Below, piece after piece: positions 1-8,325 of a stretch of 54,060 nucleotides of DNA. Position 1 is the stretch's first letter. Every line of letters starts with the position of its first letter. The stretch is from contig CADBKO010000021.1 in the NCBI GenBank assembly GCA_902795345.1, forward strand, positions 1 to 54,060, given 5' to 3'. Both the position numbers and the translations under genes were made by a program. This stretch comes from Oscillospiraceae bacterium. Its GTDB lineage: Bacteria > Bacillota > Clostridia > Oscillospirales > Oscillospiraceae. The notes beneath the pieces were generated by a model, which was not told the origin of the DNA, made no database searches, and saw nothing but the letters and a program-made list of their open reading frames with translations.

Positions 1-1629
1 AATTCGGGGGCGAGCGGGGCAGCCAGCTGCTGCTGGATTTCTCCGCGAAGCCGGATAAGGCCCTGCGGCTGTGGTTTGAAGTGCTGGAGCCCGAGGGCGT
101 GGTCCGGAACCCGCCGGACGGGGACACGGAGGATCCCCGGACGCTCATATGGGAGCTCTCCGGCGCAGGGGAAGTGACGCCCCTGGCAGACGAGACCATG
201 GCCCTGAGCCGCAGCGGTTATGTGACGATCCCCCTGACGGCGACTTGGAGCGCCGAGGGCGACGGCTATTTCCGCCTGACACTGCGCCAGACGGACCCCG
301 GCTGCGAGGAGAAGGTGCGTCTGACGGGCATATCCGCCGACCGGTATATGGGACCGGTATATGGCCGTGCAGACCGAGAGCCGGGCGCGGGCTTACCGCT
401 TCACCGTTAAGCCGAAAAAGGCCTGCCGGGCGGACCTTACCAGCGCCCAGGCCAAAAATGCGGAAGTCGCCGTGTTCCTCCGCGCCGCGGAGGGCTGGCG
501 GCAGGTCGCGGACTATGACATAAAGCGGATGGCCGACGGGCTGCGCATCACCCTGGACGCAGCCGACGCCTCCGGCGACGGGGCGGAAAACCTGCTGGTG
601 GCCTGTCTGGACCCCATTTATCTGAAGGACCTGCTCTTTGACGCCACGGGCCGCCCCAGCGAGAGCTTCCGCCTGAATCTGGGCGGCAAGAAGGTGCTGA
701 CGGAGCACCTCACCCTCCTGTGCCAGACCCTGTGCGAGGACGGGGTAGTGCGCCCGGCGCTGTGGCGCTGCGTGGACGACCTGACCCTTTACGGACCCCG
801 GGACTGCGTGTTCGTCTGTGACCGGGACCGGGAGACCCTGACGGTGGGGGACGGGGCCCACGGCGCGCTGATCGCGCCGGGACAGGGGGCGGTCCTGGTG
901 GCGGAGGAGCTGATCTCCCTTTGCGGAGGCGGCAATATCCCCGCAGGTGCCTCCCTGCGCTTCTCCGAGGATGGGGAAGAGGCGGTGAACGCCGCCGCCC
1001 AGGGCGGCTGCGAAGCGGAATCTCTGGCCGAGGGCCGGGGAAGGCTCCTCCACCGTCTGGAGGAGACGCGCAAATGCGTCGCGGCAAAGGATTATGAATT
1101 CCAGGCCCTGCGCACGCCGGGACTGCGGGTGGCGGGAGCCAGGGCGATCCCCGGCTACAACGTCCGGCATAAGCACCAGAAGGCGCAGGCCTGGGTATCG
1201 GTGGCGGTGCTGCCCGCCGGGGATGAGGAGACCCCGACGCCGGACGAGCGGTTCCTGGCGGCGGTCTCCCGGCAGCTGGAACGCAGCCGGAGCGTCTGCA
1301 TCCGGACGGAAGCGATCCCCGTGCGCTATGCCGATTTTTCCGTGAACGTGACCCTGCGGTGCGAGCAGAGCCTGCAGCAGGAAGCGGTGGAGAGCGCCAT
1401 CCGAAGCTATTTCGCCCCTTGCGGAAAGCGCATCGGCGCGGGCGTCGGGCGGGATGAGCTGGCCGCCGTGCTCCAGAAGCTGCCCGGCGTGCTGCAGATC
1501 GACCGGGTGGAATTCCGGGGCCTGGATCAGAACAGTTATCAGACCGCGGGCGGAGAGCTGACCGTGATGCCGGATACCCTCCTGCATCTCCGCAGCGCGG
1601 CGGTCACTCTGGCGAAGGATAGAAGGTGA
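1..1629 (+). CDS. Baseplate J-like protein of a contractile injection system, 5'-partial and frameshifted
   Basis: The reading frame enters from the left edge (frame 3, open from base 3) and stops at 410; the same protein continues in frame 1 from about 361 to the stop at 1629. Removing one copy of a 13-bp tandem duplication (339-364) joins the halves as ...ISADRYMAVQTESRARA..., so this is one gene with a +13 frameshift. The C-terminal 150 residues (PGYN..., then beta-strand/helix repeats and a region around GVLQIDRVEF) fit the Baseplate_J family (gpJ, Pvc12/Afp12), which forms the wedge of contractile baseplates. The stop overlaps the GTG of the next tail gene, as in phage and CIS operons. 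The duplication could be real (inactivation, phase variation) or a sequencing or assembly error; reinitiation at ATG 361 could still yield the C-terminal part. Family call is confident; functional state is not. Confidence 0.8.
339..364. repeat. Exact 13-bp tandem duplication causing a frameshift
   Basis: The unit GACCGGTATATGG occurs at 339-351 and again at 352-364 with no mismatch. Thirteen is not a multiple of three, so it shifts the baseplate J gene from frame 3 to frame 1. Deleting one unit restores an uninterrupted protein across the junction. Confidence 0.95.
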
Positions 1630-2726
1630 GCGGATTGGGCGCGGGCCAGTCTTTTTGGTATCTCAGCGGCGCGGAACGGTGGAAGGGCGGCGTGAACCTT
1701 TCGGTGGAACTGCGCGGCGACAGCCTGTATCTCAGCGACCATGCCTTTGAGGGCGTGGCCTTCCTGCCGCCGCTGGACAGCGGCGAGGAGGATTTCCGCT
1801 GGGGCAGGGTCAAATTGGAGGTGGAACTCCCGCCGGATTCCGCGGTGCGCATTTACGCCCGGGCTTCCGACGAAGCGGAGTGGGACGCCTGGCATCATAT
1901 CTCTCCCCGGGCCCGGGGCACGGAGGCCGCCCGCATCCTGTTCGGGGAGCCGAGGGCCGCTTCCGGTGACGCCTGGCTTTCGGAGAAGGGGCGCTGGCTG
2001 TGGCTGGCCGTGGGCTTCACCAGCGGTGGGGCGGAAAAGCCCCGGCTGGATGGGGTGAGCGTCCTGGCCGCCGGGGACCACATGGCGGATTATCTCCCCG
2101 CCTTTTATCAGGATCAGGATTTCACCCGCCGCTATCTGTCCATTTTCACCGCCATGAATCAGGACCTGGAGGGGAATATCGAGCTGAGCAGAAGACAGCT
2201 GGACCCCAACGCGGCGGACCCGGACATGCTGCGTTACCTGGCCCACTGGCTGTGCGCCGACGGCGGCGAGCCGGAGGAGGAGCTGCGCCGAATACTGCCC
2301 CAGGTCATCGAGGAATACGAGACCATGTATACCGTGGACGGCATCCGGCGGAGCGTGGAGCGGCTGACGGGGCAGAAGCCCCTGATCATCGAGCATTTCA
2401 CCGTCGATCCCAATGATCCCAGCTGCAGCGACCCGGAGCTGTACCGCAGACTGTACGGGGACGATCCCTACCGCTTCTTCCTGCTCCTGCCCCAGGGGAC
2501 CTTCACCGAGCAGAAGCAGATGGAACGGTTTTTGGAGCAGCTGCAGGAATTCACCCCGGCGGAGACCACGCCGGAGCTGGTGCTGCTGAAGCCCTGCGTC
2601 CAGCTGGACTGGCACACCTATCTGGGCGTCAACACGGAGATTCAAGAGTATGTTACGGCGGTCATTAACGAGTCGGTGACCATCCAATACGACACGACGA
2701 TAGGAGGAGAAGACCATGAGCGGTAA
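1626..2726 (+). CDS. Phage tail protein I-like baseplate component (Afp13/Pvc-type)
   Basis: This 366-residue protein starts at GTG 1626 overlapping the stop of the baseplate J gene. The first 150 residues are beta-rich with no family I can name. Residues from about 155 carry the hallmark of the phage P2 gpI/'phage tail protein domain' family: YLPAFYQDQDF, then a helical stretch and LDPNAADPDMLRYLAHWLC, followed by a second helical part with DGIRRSVERLTG. Proteins of this family sit next to gpJ at the baseplate and connect it to fibres. The order J then I and the end-to-end overlap support the same role here. The C-terminus overlaps the next gene by 11 bases, which suggests translational coupling. 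Confidence 0.85.
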   Translation: MSGLGAGQSFWYLSGAERWKGGVNLSVELRGDSLYLSDHAFEGVAFLPPLDSGEEDFRWGRVKLEVELPPDSAVRIYARASDEAEWDAWHHISPRARGTEAARILFGEPRAASGDAWLSEKGRWLWLAVGFTSGGAEKPRLDGVSVLAAGDHMADYLPAFYQDQDFTRRYLSIFTAMNQDLEGNIELSRRQLDPNAADPDMLRYLAHWLCADGGEPEEELRRILPQVIEEYETMYTVDGIRRSVERLTGQKPLIIEHFTVDPNDPSCSDPELYRRLYGDDPYRFFLLLPQGTFTEQKQMERFLEQLQEFTPAETTPELVLLKPCVQLDWHTYLGVNTEIQEYVTAVINESVTIQYDTTIGGEDHER

Positions 2727-4500
2727 TACGGATTTCTTCCCGCTGGAGCGCAACCGGTATTTTTACGGCAAGCTGCTGACGGTCCGGGATTTTGAGATCG
2801 AACAGAAGTACACGAGGAACTCTTCCCAGCTGATGCACCGTCTCGTCTACGGGGCGGGCGTGGTCTGCGGCCTGGGCGTCAGCGCCAGCGACGATTCCAC
2901 GCTCCTGATCGAAAGCGGCATGGCCATCGACTATCTGGGCAGGATGGTCACGGTGGAGGAGCCGCTGCTGCGAAAGCTGGCGATGATCGACGGCCAGGAG
3001 GACCTGAAGGGGAAGGAGAGCGCCTACCTCTGCCTGGAATACCAGGAGACCAACCGGGAACCGGTGAACGCCGTGGGCGCCGCCTCCGGGGAGAGCCGCC
3101 AGTACAACATCACCCGGGAGGGCTCCCACCTGTTCCTGACTTCCCGGGAGCCGGATTACCGGGCCCTGCTGGAAGCGTCGGGGAAGGAGAATGTCTCCGT
3201 CCTCTATACCAGCGACGAGCTTTCCCTGGTGCTGGCCGTGCCGGAGGCCGTGTGCGCGGGCCGGGAATTCACGGTGGAGCTCCTGGTGGTGAAGAATGAA
3301 AAGACGCCTCCGGTCTATTTCCAGCTGACCGGGGACAGCGGCTTCGTGGAGAGCGAGGACGGGCGCATCCACCTGGAATTCCGGGAGAGCCCGGAGGAGA
3401 CGAGGCGGGTCTATCAGGTGGGCTTCCGTCTGAAAGCGCGGCAGATGAGCGACCTGCAGGCGGCCTTCCTGCCCTCCGGCGGCGAGATCGACCTGGAGCT
3501 GGGCAGCCACCGGTACAAGAACTATGTGGAGGTGGGCGCGAAGTGCTACCTCTGCAAGGACGCCGGTCAGCTGGCGGCCCGTCGTCGCCGCATGGACAAC
3601 CTGGAAGCGCGGCTCAAGGGCCGGGACCTGCCCATCTATCTGGCGAAGGTGGAGCTGCTGCACTCCGCGGGCAGCACCTTCATCGTCTCCGTGACGAACC
3701 TGCCCTTCTCCCAGCGCATCGCCCAGGAGACCGGTTCCTCCGACGACGGCGGCCCCCGCACCGTGACCACCTCGGTGCGCTCCCTGGAATACTGGCAGAA
3801 GCCGGATGTGAAGGCCAACTACCAGCCCTCCACCGGCGCGCTGCATTTCGATTTCGGCATCCCTTCCCCCGAGCAGTATGACTATGCCGTCAGCCACGGC
3901 ACCGTGGATCTGACCCTGCCCGGCGGCATGCGGGTGAACCGGAAGGTCTATTCCGAGGAGATCCCCCACGGCCTGGGCCCCGGCACGGTGGATGTGCGCC
4001 TGAGCATCGAGTTTTCCGATCATGGCGCCGAGGACGAAACGGCGCTGTGCTTCGGCAACAGCGAGATCTTCGTCAAGAGCGGCAAGGAAAAGAACAACAT
4101 CCCCTGGGTGGAGGCCGCCGCGGTGGTCTATCCCCGGCGGGGCACCATGCGCATCGGCCTGTGGCTGCACGACATGGTGGAGGGCAACCGCATCACCGTC
4201 CATTATTTCGCCCAGAAGCCGGAGCGGGACACCAGCCGCATCCTGGCCCAGCGCCGCGTCGGCCTGGCCATCACGCCGGAATTCTCCCATGTGGCCCTGC
4301 GGGGCACCATCCGCTTCCAGGCCGATGTGACCGGCAGCGAGGACAAGAGCGTCCGCTGGCTGGTGAGAGAGGAAAACGGCGGCGTCATCGACCACAACGG
4401 CATCTACCAGGCCCCCGAGCTGCCGGGCACCTATGAGATCGTGGCCATCAGCAATTCCGACGAGAGCGTCCGGGCCAGCGCCTTCGTGATCGTGGAATAA
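2716..4500 (+). CDS. CIS-associated structural protein with N-terminal FYGKLL motif and C-terminal Ig-like domain
   Basis: A 594-residue soluble protein, no signal peptide or membrane segment. The N-terminus reads FFPLERNRYFYGKLLTVRDF, then EQKY and GAGVVCGLGV, a pattern I associate with uncharacterised proteins encoded beside extracellular-type CIS baseplate genes. The middle is long and beta-rich. The last 90 residues, from about 500, look like a bacterial Ig-like domain (KSVRWLV, GGVIDHNGIYQAPELPGTY, final ASAFVIVE). It starts with a good ribosome binding site (TAGGAGGAGAAGACC before ATG) inside the end of the tail I gene. A fibre, spike-decoration or baseplate-extension role is plausible from position and Ig fold, but that is inference. 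Confidence 0.65.
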   Translation: MSGNTDFFPLERNRYFYGKLLTVRDFEIEQKYTRNSSQLMHRLVYGAGVVCGLGVSASDDSTLLIESGMAIDYLGRMVTVEEPLLRKLAMIDGQEDLKGKESAYLCLEYQETNREPVNAVGAASGESRQYNITREGSHLFLTSREPDYRALLEASGKENVSVLYTSDELSLVLAVPEAVCAGREFTVELLVVKNEKTPPVYFQLTGDSGFVESEDGRIHLEFRESPEETRRVYQVGFRLKARQMSDLQAAFLPSGGEIDLELGSHRYKNYVEVGAKCYLCKDAGQLAARRRRMDNLEARLKGRDLPIYLAKVELLHSAGSTFIVSVTNLPFSQRIAQETGSSDDGGPRTVTTSVRSLEYWQKPDVKANYQPSTGALHFDFGIPSPEQYDYAVSHGTVDLTLPGGMRVNRKVYSEEIPHGLGPGTVDVRLSIEFSDHGAEDETALCFGNSEIFVKSGKEKNNIPWVEAAAVVYPRRGTMRIGLWLHDMVEGNRITVHYFAQKPERDTSRILAQRRVGLAITPEFSHVALRGTIRFQADVTGSEDKSVRWLVREENGGVIDHNGIYQAPELPGTYEIVAISNSDESVRASAFVIVE

Positions 4501-4535
4501 GCGACTAAAGAGCAAGGGAAGGAGAGGTGAGATAG

Positions 4536-5273
4536 ATGGGATCCCTGCTGATCCGCGAGCGCTATAAGGTCGTACGCGTGATCGCCCTGCAGCCGGACTA
4601 TGCGCTGCTGGAGGCGGTGGACATCTCGGACCGTGAAACACCCTCCTGTCTGCTCAACCTGTATGAAGGGCAGCTCCTGCACCGGTATGCCCGGGTCATG
4701 ACGGGGATCAAAAAAGAGGACTGCCCCGGCTTCCGGGGCATGTTCCTGGAAAAAGGGGCGCTGGTGGCGGCCTTTGAAAACGCCGGCGGCGCGTGCATCG
4801 ACGACCTCTTTTTCCTGGGGGACAAGTGGACGTGGCAGGAGAGGCTTAACGCCGCGGAGCGGATGCTCCACCGCGCCCTGAGCCTCGCCAATCTCCCGCC
4901 GGAGGTGAGCTGCGCCGCCCTGCTGTCCGAAAATGTGCTGTTCGATCAGCCGAATCAGCGGGTGAATACCCGCTGGATGATTCTGCCCATGGAGGGCATG
5001 AACCAGCGGGAGGCGGCGCTGCTGGCGGCGGATCAGGTCAAAAAGATCCTGCCGCCGACCCTGCAGGCGGGGCCGGAGGAACAGAAGTTCCTGAAAAAGC
5101 TGGAGGAAGGGCTGTTCCCCAGCGTGGTGGCGCTTTACGGCTGCTGGCGCGAGGCGCAGGCGGCGATCCGCGCGGAGCGCGAGGAATTTGAGGAAAAGAA
5201 CTTCATACGCCGCGGCCTGATCCTTCTGGGCCGCTTGATCCGCCGCAGTGTGGGACGGGGAGGATTGGGATGA
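4536..5273 (+). CDS. Cytoplasmic protein resembling a Ser/Thr pseudokinase
   Basis: A 245-residue protein without membrane segments. The first residues (LIRERYKVVRVIALQPDYALLEAVD) have the cadence of the kinase N-lobe beta strands (xRYxVxRxI...llxAxD). Residues 125-145 read AALLSENVLFDQ, which lines up with the kinase catalytic loop HxDxKPxNVLxD, followed by RWMILP where DFG would be. HRD and DFG are therefore absent, as is a glycine loop. If the alignment is right this is a pseudokinase; the resemblance is by eye and weak. The C-terminus ends in a basic helix (RRGLILLGRLIRRSVG) that could touch the membrane. The stop overlaps the start of the cyclase-like gene by four bases, so the two are probably co-translated. 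A phosphorylation-like switch, such as T6SS PpkA/PppA, is an analogy only. Confidence 0.45.
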   Translation: MGSLLIRERYKVVRVIALQPDYALLEAVDISDRETPSCLLNLYEGQLLHRYARVMTGIKKEDCPGFRGMFLEKGALVAAFENAGGACIDDLFFLGDKWTWQERLNAAERMLHRALSLANLPPEVSCAALLSENVLFDQPNQRVNTRWMILPMEGMNQREAALLAADQVKKILPPTLQAGPEEQKFLKKLEEGLFPSVVALYGCWREAQAAIRAEREEFEEKNFIRRGLILLGRLIRRSVGRGGLG

Positions 5274-7909
5274 ACGTCAGAAGAAGCTGGTTCTTTTTTC
5301 TCGTGATGCTTGTGCTTGCGGCCTGCTGCATCCTGTTTTTGGCCGCAAAGCCCATCACGGAGGCCGTGCTTACGCTGCGTGGCACGCCGGAGCACATCAC
5401 CTGGCAGGCCGTCGGCGCAGGCAGCGGCAAAACCGCCGTCGCCGCCGGCTGGCGGGACGGGGGGCTGCTCCTTCGCTTTTTCACGACGGAGGGCAAGCCC
5501 CTGTCCGAGCAGGCCTACGAGCTGCCCGAGGAGATGGAAGGCGCCACGGTGTCGCAGCTTCTTCCCCTGGGGGACGGCGACGCCTATGCGGGGCTCTACG
5601 GCGCGGACGCGGAGGAGCTGTATCTGTATCGGTTCAGCAGCGGGGAGGCGGAACGCCTGCTCGCCCTGCCCTGCGTAGGGGGTTCCTTCCTGGACCGGAC
5701 CTCCCGCACCCAGCTTTCGGAGTTCACAAGTGAGGACGGCGTTCTCTCCTTTGCCGTGCGCACCGACCGGAAGATCGAGCAGTATATCTGCCGGGGCAGC
5801 GGCGGGCTGGAACCGGCGGGAACGGCCAAGTGCGGCAAGAACAATGTGCTTTCCGTCTTCTCCGCCGAAAACGGCACGCTGCTGGTGGGCGGGACAGGCG
5901 TCCTGACCCTCCAGGCGGGACCCGGCGCCGGGCTTGACGGCGGCTCCACCTCCGGCGCGCCGGTGAGCGGGCAGGCGGTGACGCGTTTGACACAGGCTCG
6001 GGGCGGATGGTATTATTTCGATGCCGTCCGGTTCGATCTCTGCTTTGTGGACAGCGCCCTGAGCGCCACCCAGCGGATGCTCCATCTGGACGCTTCCTGG
6101 AAGGGGACTCCCCGGAGCCTGACCTCCCTGGCGCTGACCCGGGAGGAGAGCGCCCTGATGCTGCTGGACGGCACGATCCTGACCGTCACGGATTCGGACG
6201 GGACGCGCGCTCTGGGAGGCATCCTGTATTCCACGGCGTCCAAGGCCTGGTTCACCCTGCTGGGTTATGCGCTGCTCACGCTGCTGGCGGCAGCCCTGCT
6301 CTGGCTGCTGCTCTGCGGGATGCGCAGGGGATATGCGTCTCTGGTCGTTTTCCGCGGCGGCATTTTTGTCGCCGCCGCCATGGTTTGCTTTTCTGTCCTT
6401 TACTTCGGATATATGGAGCCGATGCAGCGCGCTTCCGCCCTGCGGGAGAATGAAACGCTGGTCTCCGGCGTGCTGCGCAGCACCCGGGCGGAGAACCGCA
6501 TGCAGGACGAGGGCCTCATGGACGACGTGTGCCGGATGCTGGAGGGCACTGGCAGCGGGCGGAATGTCCGCGCGGTGCTGGCTTCGGACGCGGAAGGGAC
6601 GTGGCGCACTTCGGACGGGCGTCTGGCCCAGTCGGACGCGGCGTTTTCCCCCGCCCTGGCGGAAAGGGCGCGCGCTTCTGCACGGGCGTCCTCCATCGAC
6701 CCCTCCCGGGGAACGGGAGCGGAGAAGCGCGGCGGCGTGCTGCGCTATGTCCTATGGACGGAGGAGGGCTGTCTGAGCATCCGGGTGGAAGCCCCCTATG
6801 AGCAGGACGACGCGTTCCTGCTTCGCCCGGTGCTCATCAGCTACATAGCCCTGGCCTGCGTGGCGCTGCTGGTCCTCCTGTCCATCGGCCTGGATCTGGG
6901 GCGCATCTCCCGGAAAATGGAGGTCATCTCCCGGGGCAGCGTGCCCGAGCGGCTGGAGCTCCCCACGGGGGACGAGCTGGAGAGCATGGCCACCACGGTG
7001 AATTCCCTGGGGGCTTCCCTGAAGTCCCAGGAAGAGGAGCGGGAGAGCCTGGAGCACTCCTATCGCCGCTTCGTCCCGGAAAAGGTCCTGGACCTGCTGG
7101 GCAAGCAGTCCATCCGGGAGGTGGACAAGAGCACCTTCGCCGCAAGACGGATGGCGGTGATGACGGTCTGGTTCTCCTTCCCCGAATCCCTTTACACCGA
7201 TATGAACAACAGCCGCCTCCTCTTCGACAGCGTGAACGAGGTCATCGAGCGGACGGCGTCCATCGTCTCCCGCAAGGGGGGGACGGTTTTCCACTTCGCC
7301 TACAATGGCTTTGACGTCATCATGGACGAGGGAGGCGAAGCGGTGAGCACCGCCGTGGCGATCCAGCAGGAGGTGCTTTCCTTCAATGATCTGCGCGTTT
7401 CGGACGGGCTGCCCGCCGTGACGCTGCGCATCGCCCTGGATAAGGGGAATGTCATGCTGGGCATCGTGGGCGACACGGCAAAGATGGAGCCGACGACCAT
7501 TTCCTCCAGCCTTTCCACCGCCCAGGAGCTCATCGACCTGTGCAACCGGCTCAAGGCCGGGATCCTGTGCACGGAAGCGATCATTTCGGAAAAGCAGGAG
7601 TACGGCAACCGGTATATGGGCAAGTGCGTCGTGGGCGACCGCCCGGTCCGGGTGTACGAGGTCTTTGACGGGGATGAATTCGGCGTCCGGCGGGGGAAGG
7701 CGGCTTCCATGAAGGAATTCTCCCAGGGCGTATACGATCTTTACAGCGGGGATGCCGCCGGCGCCAAGCACCGCTTCCTTCAGCTGGCCCATGATTATCC
7801 CACGGACGGCGGCGCCAGGTATTACCTGTATCTGGCGGATAAGCTGGAGCACGATCCCTCTCTGCCCTGCGTGCTGAATGTGGACAGTGCTACGGGAGGA
7901 GCGATGTGA
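5270..7909 (+). CDS. Membrane sensor with HAMP and degenerate class III adenylate/guanylate cyclase domain
   Basis: An 879-residue protein: a membrane segment at about 5-25, an extracytoplasmic repeat-rich region to about 320 (propeller-like, inferred), paired membrane segments at about 325-350 and 362-385, a second extracytoplasmic domain, a membrane helix near 520-545, HAMP linker, then a class III cyclase fold (FVPEKVLDLLG onward, about 600-790). The catalytic positions are changed. The first metal Asp is replaced in MTVWFSF (M631-F637); the second (GD) reads Y678-N679; the TVIGDxVNxAxR motif reads TTISSSLSTAQEL (around 743-754). It therefore probably does not make cyclic nucleotides and may act as a binding or scaffold domain. 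The C-terminal tail is TPR-like. It overlaps the upstream gene, and the next start follows two bases after its stop. The membrane layout matches that of the sensor-MFS protein at 16915. Confidence 0.8.
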   Translation: MNVRRSWFFFLVMLVLAACCILFLAAKPITEAVLTLRGTPEHITWQAVGAGSGKTAVAAGWRDGGLLLRFFTTEGKPLSEQAYELPEEMEGATVSQLLPLGDGDAYAGLYGADAEELYLYRFSSGEAERLLALPCVGGSFLDRTSRTQLSEFTSEDGVLSFAVRTDRKIEQYICRGSGGLEPAGTAKCGKNNVLSVFSAENGTLLVGGTGVLTLQAGPGAGLDGGSTSGAPVSGQAVTRLTQARGGWYYFDAVRFDLCFVDSALSATQRMLHLDASWKGTPRSLTSLALTREESALMLLDGTILTVTDSDGTRALGGILYSTASKAWFTLLGYALLTLLAAALLWLLLCGMRRGYASLVVFRGGIFVAAAMVCFSVLYFGYMEPMQRASALRENETLVSGVLRSTRAENRMQDEGLMDDVCRMLEGTGSGRNVRAVLASDAEGTWRTSDGRLAQSDAAFSPALAERARASARASSIDPSRGTGAEKRGGVLRYVLWTEEGCLSIRVEAPYEQDDAFLLRPVLISYIALACVALLVLLSIGLDLGRISRKMEVISRGSVPERLELPTGDELESMATTVNSLGASLKSQEEERESLEHSYRRFVPEKVLDLLGKQSIREVDKSTFAARRMAVMTVWFSFPESLYTDMNNSRLLFDSVNEVIERTASIVSRKGGTVFHFAYNGFDVIMDEGGEAVSTAVAIQQEVLSFNDLRVSDGLPAVTLRIALDKGNVMLGIVGDTAKMEPTTISSSLSTAQELIDLCNRLKAGILCTEAIISEKQEYGNRYMGKCVVGDRPVRVYEVFDGDEFGVRRGKAASMKEFSQGVYDLYSGDAAGAKHRFLQLAHDYPTDGGARYYLYLADKLEHDPSLPCVLNVDSATGGAM

Positions 7910-7910
7910 T

Positions 7911-8264
7911 ATGGCTTTGGAAGAACTGCTGAGAGAGCGCGGAGCCGCTGCGGAAGGGCAGGGCGCGTCTGCCGAAGCGGAAGCGCGGGAGCAGGACAGC
8001 CTGATCCGGCAGGCCGCCGCCATGATCGGCATGACGGGGGAAGAAGGAGCCGCCCCGCCGCCCGACGGGGAGAACGCCTGGGAAGGGGAGGAGCCGGAGA
8101 CCTGCGGGGACGGCTATGTGCGCCGAAGCCCGGTGCAGCCCTATCTGGTCGCCCCGGATTACCATGCCCGAAGGCTGCGCAAAGGGGTGCTGATCGTCGT
8201 CGGCATCTGCCTGGCGGCGCTCCTGGCCCTGGCCCTGGTGCGGGCCGGGATGCTTCGGTTCTGA
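7911..8264 (+). CDS. Small acidic tail-anchored membrane protein
   Basis: A 117-residue protein. I start it at ATG 7911 rather than an in-frame ATG at 7878, because GGGAGGAG lies just upstream of 7911 and this avoids overlap with the cyclase gene. The first 85 residues are acidic, Ala/Glu/Pro-rich and probably disordered; a single hydrophobic helix (GVLIVVGICLAALLALALV) sits near the C-terminus with Arg/Lys just before it. The layout fits a tail-anchored cytoplasmic-facing protein. I recognise no family. Its place between the cyclase-like and MORN membrane proteins suggests an adaptor at the membrane, which is inference. Confidence 0.7.
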   Translation: MALEELLRERGAAAEGQGASAEAEAREQDSLIRQAAAMIGMTGEEGAAPPPDGENAWEGEEPETCGDGYVRRSPVQPYLVAPDYHARRLRKGVLIVVGICLAALLALALVRAGMLRF

Positions 8265-8325
8265 CAAGGGCGCGGTCCGGCGCGCCGAAGAACGGCTGTG
8301 ATGCTTCCCTTGGGAGGAATCTGCT

